Positions 54,001 to 62,042 of a stretch of DNA of 64,000 bases are shown here, piece by piece. Both the position numbers and the translations under genes were made by a program. Source of the DNA: Verrucomicrobiota bacterium (lineage in GTDB: Bacteria; Verrucomicrobiota; Verrucomicrobiia; Opitutales; Opitutaceae); assembly GCA_023457715.1 (NCBI GenBank), contig JAEWKR010000021.1, positions 62,001 through 126,000 on the forward strand, given 5' to 3'. The first letter of the stretch is position 1. Each line of letters opens with the position of its first letter. The notes beneath the pieces are model-generated. The model was not told where the DNA came from and did no database searches. It saw nothing but the letters and a program-made list of their open reading frames with translations.

Positions 54001-54705
54001 CCGCTGGAAAGGATCTTCGGCGAAGCGGTCGGCACCGCGGAGGTCCATGCCGCGGATAACTTCGCCGCCGGGGTTTTCCTGAGCCAGCCGGATGGCCGGT
54101 ATCACTTCAGCGCGCTGCCGCGCCGGGCCCAACTGGGGCCGATCCACGGTCTGGTTGCCACCGACTTCGACGGCGATGGGGACGCCGATGTGTGCGCCCT
54201 CCAGAACACGGACGCGGCGGCTCCGCGCTTTCACGGCGGCTTCGGGATCTTCCTGCAGGGCGACGGCACCGGCGCCCTGACCGCCGTGCACCCAACGCAG
54301 TCCGGCGTGGTTGTTTCCGGCAATGGCCGCGCCCTCGCGCTTCTGCCCATCGACGAGGCAAACCGTCCCGATTTTTTCCTCACCCGCCACGGCGGTGCGA
54401 CGGAGCTGCTGCAACAGGCCAGCCACGCACGCTGGATCCGGCTGCAACTCGTCGGATCGACGCACAACCCCGACGCGGTGGGAGCGCGGGTGGAGTTCAC
54501 GCCCGCCGGCGGCAAGCCCAGCCACCATGAAATTGGGCTCGGCGGCGGGGTCTGGAGTCAGTCATCACCCCACCTGTTGCTGGCCGTGCCCGAAGGCAGT
54601 GGGCAGGTGGAGGCCGTTGTGACCTGGCCCGATGGCCGGCGCTCGCGCCACCGCGCCCCCTCCACCGTCGGTCGGTGGATCGTCGAACGTCCCGCTGCGC
54701 CATGA
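51097..54705 (+). CDS. Large secreted FG-GAP / ASPIC-UnbV protein
   Basis: A 1202-residue secreted protein: signal peptide (FALVVFAATLSAGA), a first FG-GAP propeller with calcium-loop motifs (DYDGDGRPDLF, DVNNDGRPDLL, DYDRDGWLDVL, DIDNDGHFDLL, DFDNDGWTDLH, DFDQDGDLDLVY), a UnbV/ASPIC domain (GSxLVAHFGLGSD, LTIEWPSGATEEF) at about residues 510-600, then a second propeller series (DIDGDGQDELF, DYDGDGRRDLL, DVDGDGDLDLF, DLDLDGAPDLL, DLNGDGRPDIV, DFDGDGDADVC) and a terminal ASPIC-like segment (AVGARVEFTPAGG). So the FG-GAP plus ASPIC unit is duplicated. ATG 51097 was chosen over a longer Pro/Arg-rich frame. Role: surface binding protein, function unproven. Confidence 0.85.
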   Translation: MHSRSLRFALVVFAATLSAGARPPEGQRFAPASQAAGKTLFTPLAPATTGLVVDNRYDDPEMWGRRYRPFMGGAMGSGVAVGDYDGDGRPDLFVSTKTKLGRLFRNLGGWKFADVTESAGLAGSGSMFDWVKGVVGSDREVVWHQGAVFADVNNDGRPDLLVCRSQATNLLFINQGNGRFTEEAGPRGLAIVDGSAVGAFADYDRDGWLDVLILTNQMDGTEPLGRPDRLFRNRGDGRFEEVTATAGLGAKTFGHAATWFDYNGDRWPDLYVCNDFSGPDALYRNNGNGTFTNVIDEVIPHTPFSSMGADVGDIDNDGHFDLLAADMATTTREKDRRGLAASRNDMIATAATERTAPQYMRSALYLNTGLGTFGEVACWAGVEATDWTWSPRFEDFDNDGWTDLHVTNGMVREANNTDLLADMMRALSDQQRIARIKQAPPLNEANLAYRNRGGEGFEPATAAWGLGEVGVSFGSATADFDQDGDLDLVYLNYDGGLSVLRNDVAGAKALQVRLRGTRSNRQAAGAVVRIATASGGQQARVVTITRGYASGSELVAHFGLGSDAQVARLTIEWPSGATEEFTDLEAGQAYVVVEDATTSASPGPSTAAGARAVGGPTGASPLFKAAGEAMGLRISDTSGLAVPDKEQAFIPFRTDRRGPAVAVADIDGDGQDELFLGSTTGEPARLVRRVGDRYVAQAWEAARRAGAEDGPALFLDYDGDGRRDLLVTRASANATAWPDAFQPTLYRNDGHGSFTATAALPPLPLNVGAACAADVDGDGDLDLFLGGRSIPGRYPEAPPSVLLRNDRGSFVPMTSASPALERVGLVTSALFRDLDLDGAPDLLVALEWDHVRFFRNDGRGGFADHTGRAGFASGGRGWWTSLASADLNGDGRPDIVAGNLGLNTTYRATAERPAKLLYGDFARNGTRLIVEAVHDEGTLYPLRSRSDLATRLPFVLRRFPRNDDFARAPLERIFGEAVGTAEVHAADNFAAGVFLSQPDGRYHFSALPRRAQLGPIHGLVATDFDGDGDADVCALQNTDAAAPRFHGGFGIFLQGDGTGALTAVHPTQSGVVVSGNGRALALLPIDEANRPDFFLTRHGGATELLQQASHARWIRLQLVGSTHNPDAVGARVEFTPAGGKPSHHEIGLGGGVWSQSSPHLLLAVPEGSGQVEAVVTWPDGRRSRHRAPSTVGRWIVERPAAP

Positions 54706-57146
54706 ACCTGCTCTTGTCGAAACCCGTTTGGCGCTGGTGGCTCGGTGTGCTGGCGATTAGCCTGATCCTCGCCGCCGGAGTGCGCATCGACGTCCATCGG
54801 TTGCGGGCCGTGACCGAGCTTTCGGACTCGGGGAGCCCACCGCCGGACCAGGATCGGGAATCGCCCACGGGCTATGCACGCGGTCAACGCCACCTCCTGG
54901 GCAAACAGGATCGCGGCGAGACCTACCGTTGGATCGCGGCCACCCAGGAGTTGCGGGCAAGCGGGGCGCTGGCCGCCCAGTACGCGGGCGACACGGTCCC
55001 CACGGGGCGGCCCCAGTTGCTCCCCCGGCTGTACGCCGCCTGGCTGGCCGCTGTCGCGCAGACGCTGCAATTCCTCACGGGAGATTCGCCGGGCCTTGCC
55101 GTCGAGCGCGCGGCGCTCTGGGAGCCGGTGATCGCCCACGTCTTCGTTTTCCTCGCTGCCGTCTGGCTCGTGGCACGGCGTCACGGCCTGGCGCCCGCCA
55201 TCGCCACCGCGCTGTTCATCGTTTTGTATCCGCCGCTTGCCGGCCAGTTCCTTCCCGGCGTGCTGAGTGCCCGGACATGGGCGCTCTTCCTGGCGGCCAC
55301 CGCCCTCGCCCTGACGCTGCCCGGTCGCGCCCTGACGCGTGGCGGCCTGATCCGCGTGCCCTCCGCGGTCTGCGCATCCCTCGCGCTCTGGCTGGATCCG
55401 GCCGCCGGTTTTCCGGCCGTGCTGCTGCTGGCGGCGGCCGGCGCAACCGGGGTGCTGGGTCGCGCGGAACGCTCCCCGTTTCTCCTGTGGTCAGGCGTCG
55501 GCGCTGCGCTCGTGGTGGCCGGGTGGTGGATCGACGGAGCCTCGGGCACCCTGCAGGCCGGCGAACTGCGGTACGTGCATCCGCTCTATGCGGTGATGTG
55601 GGTGGGACTCGGCCTGGCCCTCGATGCCTTCCAGGCGCTCCGCGCGCAACCGCCGGGAGCAGGGCGCTGGCGGCTCGCCGAGGGCGTCGCAGGGGTTGTC
55701 GTTTTCCTCGCCGGCATTCTTCCCCAGGTCCAACACGGCTACGCCGGTTGGATTTATCCCAGCCTGTGGATGCGCCGCTTCAGCTCCGTTGACCCCACCG
55801 CCGGGTTCGCGCACGCGGGCACGTGGGCGGTGCATGCCTCCCCGGCTGAATGGGTCCTCATCTCATCGCCACTCCTCGCCGCAGCCGCGGTGATCAGCAC
55901 GGCGATCGTCCGCGCCCGCTCCGGGGCAGCGTCCCGACCGGCAGAGAAGTCGATGGCGCATCCGCGGACGGAACTTCCGGACGCGACGCCCCTGGCCGCG
56001 ACCGCGGTGATCTTCGGCGGACTGCTGCTGCTGACGTTCTTCCGTCTCCGCTGGACGGCCGCGGCGGCCTTCCTGGCGCTGCCTATCCTTTGCACGTGGA
56101 CCTCGAGCGCCCGCCTCGTCCCCGCGCGAATCGCGGGCGGGCTCGGCGCGCTGCTCCTGGCCGGGCTTCTGGTGTGGCAACGCTCGCTGCCGCCCCGGTT
56201 CGACCGTCCATTGCAAGCCGTGGAGACCAGCGCTGCCGACGTGGAGACGCTGGTTTACCGCCAGATCGCGCACTGGCTCGCCAATCATGCCCCGGCTTCC
56301 CGTCTCGCGGTTCTCGCTCCGCCCGAACTTTCCGATGCGGTCGTGTTCCATGGCGGCGGCCGTGCGCTGGTTTCGACCGCGTGGGAGTCGTATCCTGGGC
56401 AACTGGCCGCGCGGCGGATCCTGAGTGCCCCGGAGTGGACCGAGGTGGAATCCGTCGTCCAGGGCCATGAACTGACCCACGTGATTGTTCCGTCGTGGGA
56501 CACCGTGCTCGGTCGCTTCGTGCAGGCGCCGGTCGAACCTGGAAAGGAGGCCGCCCTGGATCGCCTGCGTCGCTGGGTGCTGCCGCCCTTCCTGCGCCCC
56601 CTGCCCTACCGGCTGCCGCCCCTCGAGGCCTTCACCGGGGAACAACTGGCATTGTTTCAGGTGACCACGCCGCAGGACGAGCCGCTCCTGCTGGGTCGGC
56701 TGGCCGAGTATTTCGTGGAGATGGAACGCACCGAACCGGCGCGCCTCGTGGCGCGGGTCCTGGCCGACTCGTATCCCGACGAGCCCGACGCGATGCTCGG
56801 CCGGGCCGCGGTTCATCTCCAGCTGCAGGATCAGGCAGCTTTCCTGCGCGAAGCCGACCGCCTCGCCCGGGCCGCGGCGGCCGGGCAGCACCCCATGGCG
56901 TGGGATCGCCGGGTGCAGCGTGCGATCGTCCTGGCCCTGGCTCGCAAACGGGACCTGGCCCGCCGCGAGGTCGAGGCGTGCCTGGCGCAGTCGACCCAGG
57001 CGGATCTTTTTGAACTCACGCCGCTGCAAGCGTACCGGCTCACCGTGCTGGCCAAAGGGTATGCGCTGGCATTTCCCTCGGCCGAACTCGGCCGGCTGGC
57101 GGCCCGGCTATCCGCTGATTATTCGGGCCCGGGCCGGGCGCCCTGA
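54702..57146 (+). CDS. Polytopic membrane protein with C-terminal helical repeats (GT-C-like)
   Basis: An 814-residue protein overlapping the upstream gene by 4 nt (ATGA) from ATG 54702. About ten membrane segments occupy residues 13-500. The first loop (ETYRWIAATQELRASG, DTVPTGRPQLLPRLYAAWLAA) resembles the start of STT3/GT-C-type lipid-linked glycosyltransferases, which have a D-x-x-xW-xxxA-xxL pattern; this is suggestive only. The C-terminal ~170 residues are soluble, helical and TPR-like (LGRLAEYFVEMERTEPARLV, AREVEACLAQS). Its coupling to the FG-GAP/ASPIC gene mirrors the FG-GAP/TPR pair on the other side of the TonB receptor. Substrate unknown. Confidence 0.6.
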   Translation: MNLLLSKPVWRWWLGVLAISLILAAGVRIDVHRLRAVTELSDSGSPPPDQDRESPTGYARGQRHLLGKQDRGETYRWIAATQELRASGALAAQYAGDTVPTGRPQLLPRLYAAWLAAVAQTLQFLTGDSPGLAVERAALWEPVIAHVFVFLAAVWLVARRHGLAPAIATALFIVLYPPLAGQFLPGVLSARTWALFLAATALALTLPGRALTRGGLIRVPSAVCASLALWLDPAAGFPAVLLLAAAGATGVLGRAERSPFLLWSGVGAALVVAGWWIDGASGTLQAGELRYVHPLYAVMWVGLGLALDAFQALRAQPPGAGRWRLAEGVAGVVVFLAGILPQVQHGYAGWIYPSLWMRRFSSVDPTAGFAHAGTWAVHASPAEWVLISSPLLAAAAVISTAIVRARSGAASRPAEKSMAHPRTELPDATPLAATAVIFGGLLLLTFFRLRWTAAAAFLALPILCTWTSSARLVPARIAGGLGALLLAGLLVWQRSLPPRFDRPLQAVETSAADVETLVYRQIAHWLANHAPASRLAVLAPPELSDAVVFHGGGRALVSTAWESYPGQLAARRILSAPEWTEVESVVQGHELTHVIVPSWDTVLGRFVQAPVEPGKEAALDRLRRWVLPPFLRPLPYRLPPLEAFTGEQLALFQVTTPQDEPLLLGRLAEYFVEMERTEPARLVARVLADSYPDEPDAMLGRAAVHLQLQDQAAFLREADRLARAAAAGQHPMAWDRRVQRAIVLALARKRDLARREVEACLAQSTQADLFELTPLQAYRLTVLAKGYALAFPSAELGRLAARLSADYSGPGRAP

Positions 57147-57409
57147 ACGCGGCCGGCAACCCCCGCTGTCGCCACGGGGTACGGGGAATTGCCGTATATC
57201 TCCCGCCATAGCCGTGGTTATGGCCAATGCCTCTTTGCACGTCGACGTGCGGCAGTCCCTGCTGGTTCCACCCCACCCCGCATCGCTCACCCCTGATGCC
57301 CCTGAAAGCGATCCTCCGGCCTGCGCGCGGCCAGCGGATTCGTCCCGTCAAGGTCCTCGGCTGCTCAGCGCTCGGATAGGGTTCAAGGCACAGAAAAACC
57401 AGAAATGAA

Positions 57410-59083
57410 ATGAACCACCCAAAAAGTCTGTTGAAATTCGCCAGCGCCGCGGTCCTCGCGGTTTCCCTGCTGGCCACGGCCCATGCCTACCAAGGCATGG
57501 CGACCCCGAAGCTCCGCGTGAACGGTCGGCACCTCCAGGATCCGAATGGCAAGAACGTGCTGCTCCACGGCTACATGCAGCCGGGCGGGAGCTGGTTCAA
57601 CGGTGAAGGCCGGAATTTTGCCAATCCCACCAATTTCACGAGCACGACCAACGTCGCGCCAGCGCTGAACTTCTACCGCGACGTCGCCACCATCATGTCG
57701 ACCACCGGCCCGCAATACGGCCGCAGCCACGGCTGGACCGCCAGCTACGTGCGCTTCATCGGCGACCACACCGGCATCCAGAACTTCGCGCCGGGCTGGG
57801 ACGTGAACGGCAACCTGACCAACGCCTCCCAGTTCAACGGCTGGATCACCAACGTGCTGGTGCCGTACATCAACCACTGCCGCAGCCGGGGCCTGTACGT
57901 CGTGATCTGCGGCAATCCGTCGGTGGCCTTTCCCGGAGGCGACGTGAACAAGAACATGACCCTGCAGTACCGGAACAACCTCATCACGTTCTGGCAGGCG
58001 GTTGCGAATGCGTCCGGGATCAAGAGCGCGGACAACGTGATGTTCGAAATCTGCAACGAGCCGATCACGATCGAAACCAGCTTCGGCGCGAACAACTGGG
58101 GCAGCAACAGCGGCCCGTACTTCCAGGCGCTGCGCAATTTCATGCAGCCCGTCGTCGATGCGATCCGCAACACGGGCGCGGACAACATCGTCTGGGTGCC
58201 CTGCCTCGGCTGGCAGGGCGAGCCCCATGGCTTCGCGCAATACCCCATCACCGGCACCAACGTGGGGTATGCGGCGCACCTGTATCCGGCGTACGGCAAC
58301 GTGGTGAACAGCGCCAGCGCCATGCAGACGTTGTGGAACCGCAACTACAAGCCGGCGGCCGACCTGAAGCCGATGCTGATCACGGAAATGTTCTGGTATC
58401 CGAACAGCGCCGGCGGCTACGACGACCTCTTCAACGGCACGACGGCCGGCTTCGGCAACAATGCCAAGGCCGCCATCGATGCCCAGGGCAACGTGAGCTA
58501 CCTCGTCGGCATGACCTTCGAGCTTTTCGGCAACCTCACCAACGGCCTCGCCAATCACACGCTGCATTCGTACGACGGCGCCCAGGCCTCGTTCGAGTGG
58601 TGGCCGACGTACACCTGGGCGGCCCCCGGTACCACGGGCGGCGGCGGCACGATCGCCAACGGAACCTACCGCATCATCGCGCGCCACAGCGGCCGCGCGC
58701 TCGAGGTCCAGGGCGCGGCGACCGCCAACGGCTCGCAGCTCGTCCAGTACGATTATTTTGGCGGCAACCACCAGCGCTGGACCGTGACGAACCGCGGCAG
58801 CGGCCAGTACAGCATCATCGGCGTCGCCAGCGGCCGCGCGGTGGACATCAATGCCGGTTCGACGGCGAACGGCGCCAAGGTCCAGCTCTGGGACTACAGC
58901 GGCGGCAACATGCAGAAATTCACCATCACGGCGACGAGCGGCGGGTACAACCGGGTCAGCCCGGTGCACGCGCCGACCAAATGCCTCGATGTGCAGTGGG
59001 GCGGCACCGGCAACAGCGTGATCGTCCAGCAGTGGGATTACACCGGCGCCACGCCGCAGCAATGGGCCTTCCAGGCACCCTGA
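57410..59083 (+). CDS. Secreted GH5 glycosidase with ricin-type carbohydrate-binding domain
   Basis: A 557-residue enzyme: signal peptide (FASAAVLAVSLLATAHA), GH5 (cellulase-type) domain at about 30-400 with acid/base Glu217 in MFEICNEPI and nucleophile Glu326 in MLITEMFWYP, then a Gly-rich linker (GTTGGGGT) and a ricin-type beta-trefoil (CBM13) domain with repeated QLVQYDYFGGNHQRW, KVQLWDYSGGNMQKF and VIVQQWDYTGATPQQW units. The three QxW units match the three lobes of the trefoil. Substrate is probably a beta-glucan or mannan. An AGAAATGAA stretch is near the start; no strong ribosome site was seen. Confidence 0.87.
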   Translation: MNHPKSLLKFASAAVLAVSLLATAHAYQGMATPKLRVNGRHLQDPNGKNVLLHGYMQPGGSWFNGEGRNFANPTNFTSTTNVAPALNFYRDVATIMSTTGPQYGRSHGWTASYVRFIGDHTGIQNFAPGWDVNGNLTNASQFNGWITNVLVPYINHCRSRGLYVVICGNPSVAFPGGDVNKNMTLQYRNNLITFWQAVANASGIKSADNVMFEICNEPITIETSFGANNWGSNSGPYFQALRNFMQPVVDAIRNTGADNIVWVPCLGWQGEPHGFAQYPITGTNVGYAAHLYPAYGNVVNSASAMQTLWNRNYKPAADLKPMLITEMFWYPNSAGGYDDLFNGTTAGFGNNAKAAIDAQGNVSYLVGMTFELFGNLTNGLANHTLHSYDGAQASFEWWPTYTWAAPGTTGGGGTIANGTYRIIARHSGRALEVQGAATANGSQLVQYDYFGGNHQRWTVTNRGSGQYSIIGVASGRAVDINAGSTANGAKVQLWDYSGGNMQKFTITATSGGYNRVSPVHAPTKCLDVQWGGTGNSVIVQQWDYTGATPQQWAFQAP

Positions 59084-59125
59084 TCTTCCGGCGCGGGTCG
59101 CACCCATAGTCCCGCCGCCTGATCC

Positions 59126-59160
59126 GTGCGGCAGCGATTCACCCGCTGCCGCACCTTCCC
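59126..59160 (+). terminator. Terminator-like hairpin after the GH5 gene
   Basis: An 11-bp stem, GTGCGGCAGCG (59126-59136) with CGCTGCCGCAC (59144-59154), loop of 7 nt, followed by CTTCCC and TTT. The stem is good but the tract is interrupted by C. Confidence 0.6.
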
Positions 59161-59205
59161 TTTACGATGGCGGCGACGGCCGCCAGCCCCAGCCCCTCTC
59201 CCCCC

Positions 59206-60426
59206 ATGATTCGTCCGCTGGTCTTCACGCTTTCCCTCGGCCTCGGCATGCCCTTGCTGGCGACGCCGCCGGCCGAATTCCCCGCCCGCGTCGCCGACGC
59301 CCGGGCGATCCCTGATCCCGACGCGCGGCTTTCCGCCCTCGCGGCCCTGGGCGCCGGCCTCACGCTGGACGAAGTGCCGCGTGCGCTGGCGCTCGCCGGG
59401 CGGCTGACGTCGCTGCGCGAGCAGCTCGCCCTGCAGGATGCCGCGCTGCGGCGCTGGAGCGACCTGGCACCCGCCAACGCCTTTGCGCACATCGCCGCGA
59501 TGCCGGAAGGATTTTCGAAGATCGAAACCATCCGTCACGCGGCGGCGGCCTACGCTCGTGCCGACGGGCCGGGCGCCGCGGCCGCCGTGGCCGCGATGAC
59601 ACCCGGGCGCGCCCGCCAGGAGGCCGTTGGCCTCGTCGCCGAACATTGGGCGCGACAGAATGCCCCTGCGGCATTGCGTTGGGCCGACGCCCTGCCGAAC
59701 CCCGGCAATCGCGACGCCGCGGTGCGCAGCGTCTATTTCGTCTGGGTGCACACCGCGCCGGAAGCCGCGGCCCCGCTCGTCGCCAATCTCCCGCGGGGCG
59801 ACATGCGAACGGCGTTGCTGATGAATATCGCCACCCACCGGGCCGCCCAGGATCCCGCCGCCGCCCTGGACTGGGCCGGCCACTTTGTGTCCCCCGAGGA
59901 TCGGGAGACACTCACGGTCATGGCGATCGAATCGTGGGCGAACCGCGAGCCGGCCGCCGCCGCCGCCCATGCCGCGCGGCTTCCGCCGCGCACCCTGCGC
60001 CGCCGCGCTGTCGTCGCGGCGTTGGACCGCTGGGCCACGCAGGCGCCGCGGGAAGCCTTCACCTGGGTGACGCGGCTCGGCGATCGCACCGTGCTGGAGG
60101 CTGGCGTCGCGCAGGTCCTGGCGGTGTGCGCGCACGTCCGGCCGGATGAGGTGGCGGGCTGGCTTGACGCACTGCCGGCAGGTCCCATCCGCGACCATGC
60201 CCTTGCCGCCTACGCCGACGCCGTGACAGCCTGGCATCCGGAGCGCGCGGCGCACGCCGCCGCCGGGATCTCGGAGCCGGCGGCGCGCGTCGAGAAAATG
60301 CGGGCCGCAGTGACCCAATGGCTCGCCTGGGATCCGGAGCGGGCGCGGGCGTGGGTCGAAAAATCTGATCTTCCCACCGAGATGCGCGAGCAGTGGCTGA
60401 CGGCCGCGGCGCCCACGACCCCTTGA
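59206..60426 (+). CDS. Secreted helical-repeat protein (HEAT-like), unknown function
   Basis: A 406-residue protein: signal peptide (LVFTLSLGLGMPLLATPPA) then about ten helical repeats of ~33 residues with the pattern W-x(4-6)-P-x-AA-x-W-x-x-x-LP (WARQNAPAALRWADALP, WANREPAAAAAHAARLP, WATQAPREAFTWVTRLG). Such repeats resemble TPR/HEAT folds, but I do not recognise a family. ATG 59206 is used; the open frame from 59167 would place a Ser/Pro-rich stretch before the signal. The next gene begins 3 nt after the stop and contains the same kind of repeat, so the two are a pair. No catalytic residues were seen. Confidence 0.65.
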   Translation: MIRPLVFTLSLGLGMPLLATPPAEFPARVADARAIPDPDARLSALAALGAGLTLDEVPRALALAGRLTSLREQLALQDAALRRWSDLAPANAFAHIAAMPEGFSKIETIRHAAAAYARADGPGAAAAVAAMTPGRARQEAVGLVAEHWARQNAPAALRWADALPNPGNRDAAVRSVYFVWVHTAPEAAAPLVANLPRGDMRTALLMNIATHRAAQDPAAALDWAGHFVSPEDRETLTVMAIESWANREPAAAAAHAARLPPRTLRRRAVVAALDRWATQAPREAFTWVTRLGDRTVLEAGVAQVLAVCAHVRPDEVAGWLDALPAGPIRDHALAAYADAVTAWHPERAAHAAAGISEPAARVEKMRAAVTQWLAWDPERARAWVEKSDLPTEMREQWLTAAAPTTP

Positions 60427-60428
60427 AC

Positions 60429-61169
60429 GTGACCACCGCCCAACGAGCCGGCGCGATTGCGCTCACCCTCGGCGGACTCCTTGTCCTGGTGGCAGGGCTG
60501 GCCTCGCGCTCCCAGTCGAGGGCGAGAGCTATGCCGTCGCCCGTCGCCGCGATCCCCGAAGCGGCGCGAACCCCGGCGGTGACACCGCTGCCCGCCGCGC
60601 AGGCACTCCCGTTCCGTGACGGGCCGGGCGAGCCACCTCAGGAAGAACCGGCGGCCACCGGCGCGACCCCCGATGAAGTCGATACGCTGCGGAGCTGGGC
60701 GCGCGAGGACCCGGCGGCGGCCATTCGCTGGCTGGCCACGGCCCCACCTGGGGAACGTCGCGACGCGGTGCTCGAAGTGGTCTGTGCGGAAGTGAGGTTG
60801 CACGACGCGCCCGAGGCGGCGGCGCTGGCGGAGCGCTACGCCCGTCAGAACGCCCCGTTGCGGGAATACCTGGTGCAGGCCTGGGCGGCGGAGGACGACG
60901 AGGCCGCCCTCGCCCATGCGCAGGCCGAACCCGCCGGCGAGCTCCGAAGCCGGCTCGTGGCGCGCGTCGCGTGGGTGCGCGCCGGGTCCGATCCGGTGGG
61001 AGCCGCCAGCCTGGTGCTGATGGAAATCAACCAGCCGGAACTGCGGGATGAAGCCGTGATCGCCATCGTCCATCGTTGGGCCCAGCGCGACGCCGCCGCC
61101 GCGAAGGCGTGGCTCTCAGCGTGGCCCGCGAGTCCGCTCCGCGACCGCGCCAAGGGCGAAGTGCACTAG
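60429..61169 (+). CDS. Membrane-anchored helical-repeat protein, partner of the preceding gene
   Basis: About 246 residues from GTG 60429 (TTG 60423, overlapping the upstream stop as TTGA, is an alternative). One N-terminal membrane helix (about 10-30, AIALTLGGLLVLVAGLA) is followed by a Pro/Ala-rich linker and helical repeats with the same W-x-x-x-DPxxA motif (LRSWAREDPAAAIRWLATAP, WAQRDAAAAKAWLSAWP). It is probably anchored in the inner membrane facing the periplasm. Function unknown; its coupling to the secreted relative upstream suggests an interacting pair. A putative interspersed repeat follows its stop. Confidence 0.6.
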   Translation: MTTAQRAGAIALTLGGLLVLVAGLASRSQSRARAMPSPVAAIPEAARTPAVTPLPAAQALPFRDGPGEPPQEEPAATGATPDEVDTLRSWAREDPAAAIRWLATAPPGERRDAVLEVVCAEVRLHDAPEAAALAERYARQNAPLREYLVQAWAAEDDEAALAHAQAEPAGELRSRLVARVAWVRAGSDPVGAASLVLMEINQPELRDEAVIAIVHRWAQRDAAAAKAWLSAWPASPLRDRAKGEVH

Positions 61170-61201
61170 GCCGGAGCCAACGTTGAGCCTGGATTCCGAA
61201 G

Positions 61202-61345
61202 TAGCCACAGAGAGCACAGAGCTCCGACAAGGAGGACACGGAGGCTCGGTCCTTGGACAAACCGGTTCATCGCGTGACGCCCAAGACAGTCGCAGCGCCC
61301 GCCTCCGGCTCGGCTCTGATTGGGCCTCGGTGACCTCTGTGGCAA
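61202..61345. repeat. Interspersed element with inverted GCCACAGAG ends
   Basis: GCCACAGAG (61204-61212) is inverted as CTCTGTGGC (61335-61343); over 18 bases the two ends match at 14. Purine-rich GGAGGACACGGAGG lies inside. GTTGAG-type direct repeats (CGTTGAG at about 61191 and 61365, then GTTGAG/CTTGAG to 61386) flank it. The region 61170-61409 has no gene. Confidence 0.55.
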
Positions 61346-61409
61346 AATCGGTATTCAGGTTGAGCGTTGAGAGAGTTGAGACTTGAGGGCCGAACTCCCG
61401 GCGCGGCGG

Positions 61410-62039
61410 TCACTCGATGTCGATGATGCCGCGCTTCACGGCGACCACGAGCGCCTGCGTGCGATCCGACACCCCCAGTTTGCTGAAGATGTTGGCCACA
61501 TAAATCTTGATGGTGCCGACGACCAGGCCGAGCTGGGTCGCGATTTCCTTGTTGCTCAAACCCTTGGCCAGCAGCTTCAGCACTTCCATCTCGCGGGGCG
61601 AAAGCGCGGCGAGCAGTCGTTCACCGATTCGCGCGGCCACCTGGGGCGGGATGTACTGTTCGCCGGAATGGACGACGCGAATCGCCTCCAGCAGACGGTC
61701 CAGCGCCATCTCCTTGACCACAAAGCCGGCGGCGCCGGCCTTGATGGCCTGGTACATCTCCTCACCGCGCGCATAGTTGCTGTAGACCAGCACCCGGACG
61801 GGTCCGAACTCCTCTCGCAGGGTGCGAATGGTGTCGACGCCACTCATGCCCTGCATCCGCAGGTCCACGACGACCACATCCGGTTGCTGTCGCCGAAACG
61901 TCGCGATCGCCTCCTGCCCGTCCTCGACGTCAGCCACGACCTCCATGTCCAGGGCGTCGTTGATCGCCGTCATCAGCCCCATGCGGATGGCCATGTGATC
62001 GTCGACGAGCAGGATCCGGATCTTGTTGGTTGAATTCAT
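61410..62039 (-). CDS. NarL/FixJ-type response regulator
   Basis: A 209-residue regulator: receiver with VDDH at the start, phosphoacceptor Asp59 in VVVVDLRMQGMSG, VLVYSNY and Lys in AAGFVVKEM, then a LuxR-type helix-turn-helix (LSPREMEVLKLLAKGLSNKEIATQLG, VGTIKIYVANIFSKLGV). It starts 3 nt after the stop of the sensor kinase upstream, so the pair is co-transcribed and cognate. Targets unknown; TACYNMT-like heptamers occur before the TonB receptor and near 24200. Confidence 0.92.
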   Translation of the reverse strand: MNSTNKIRILLVDDHMAIRMGLMTAINDALDMEVVADVEDGQEAIATFRRQQPDVVVVDLRMQGMSGVDTIRTLREEFGPVRVLVYSNYARGEEMYQAIKAGAAGFVVKEMALDRLLEAIRVVHSGEQYIPPQVAARIGERLLAALSPREMEVLKLLAKGLSNKEIATQLGLVVGTIKIYVANIFSKLGVSDRTQALVVAVKRGIIDIE

Positions 62040-62042
62040 GGA

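Noticed and set aside
51112..54528. 1138-codon minus-strand open frame opposite the FG-GAP/ASPIC gene
   Set aside because: The plus strand has regular calcium-loop repeats and an ASPIC domain; the minus frame has no domain and is Arg/Gly/Val biased.
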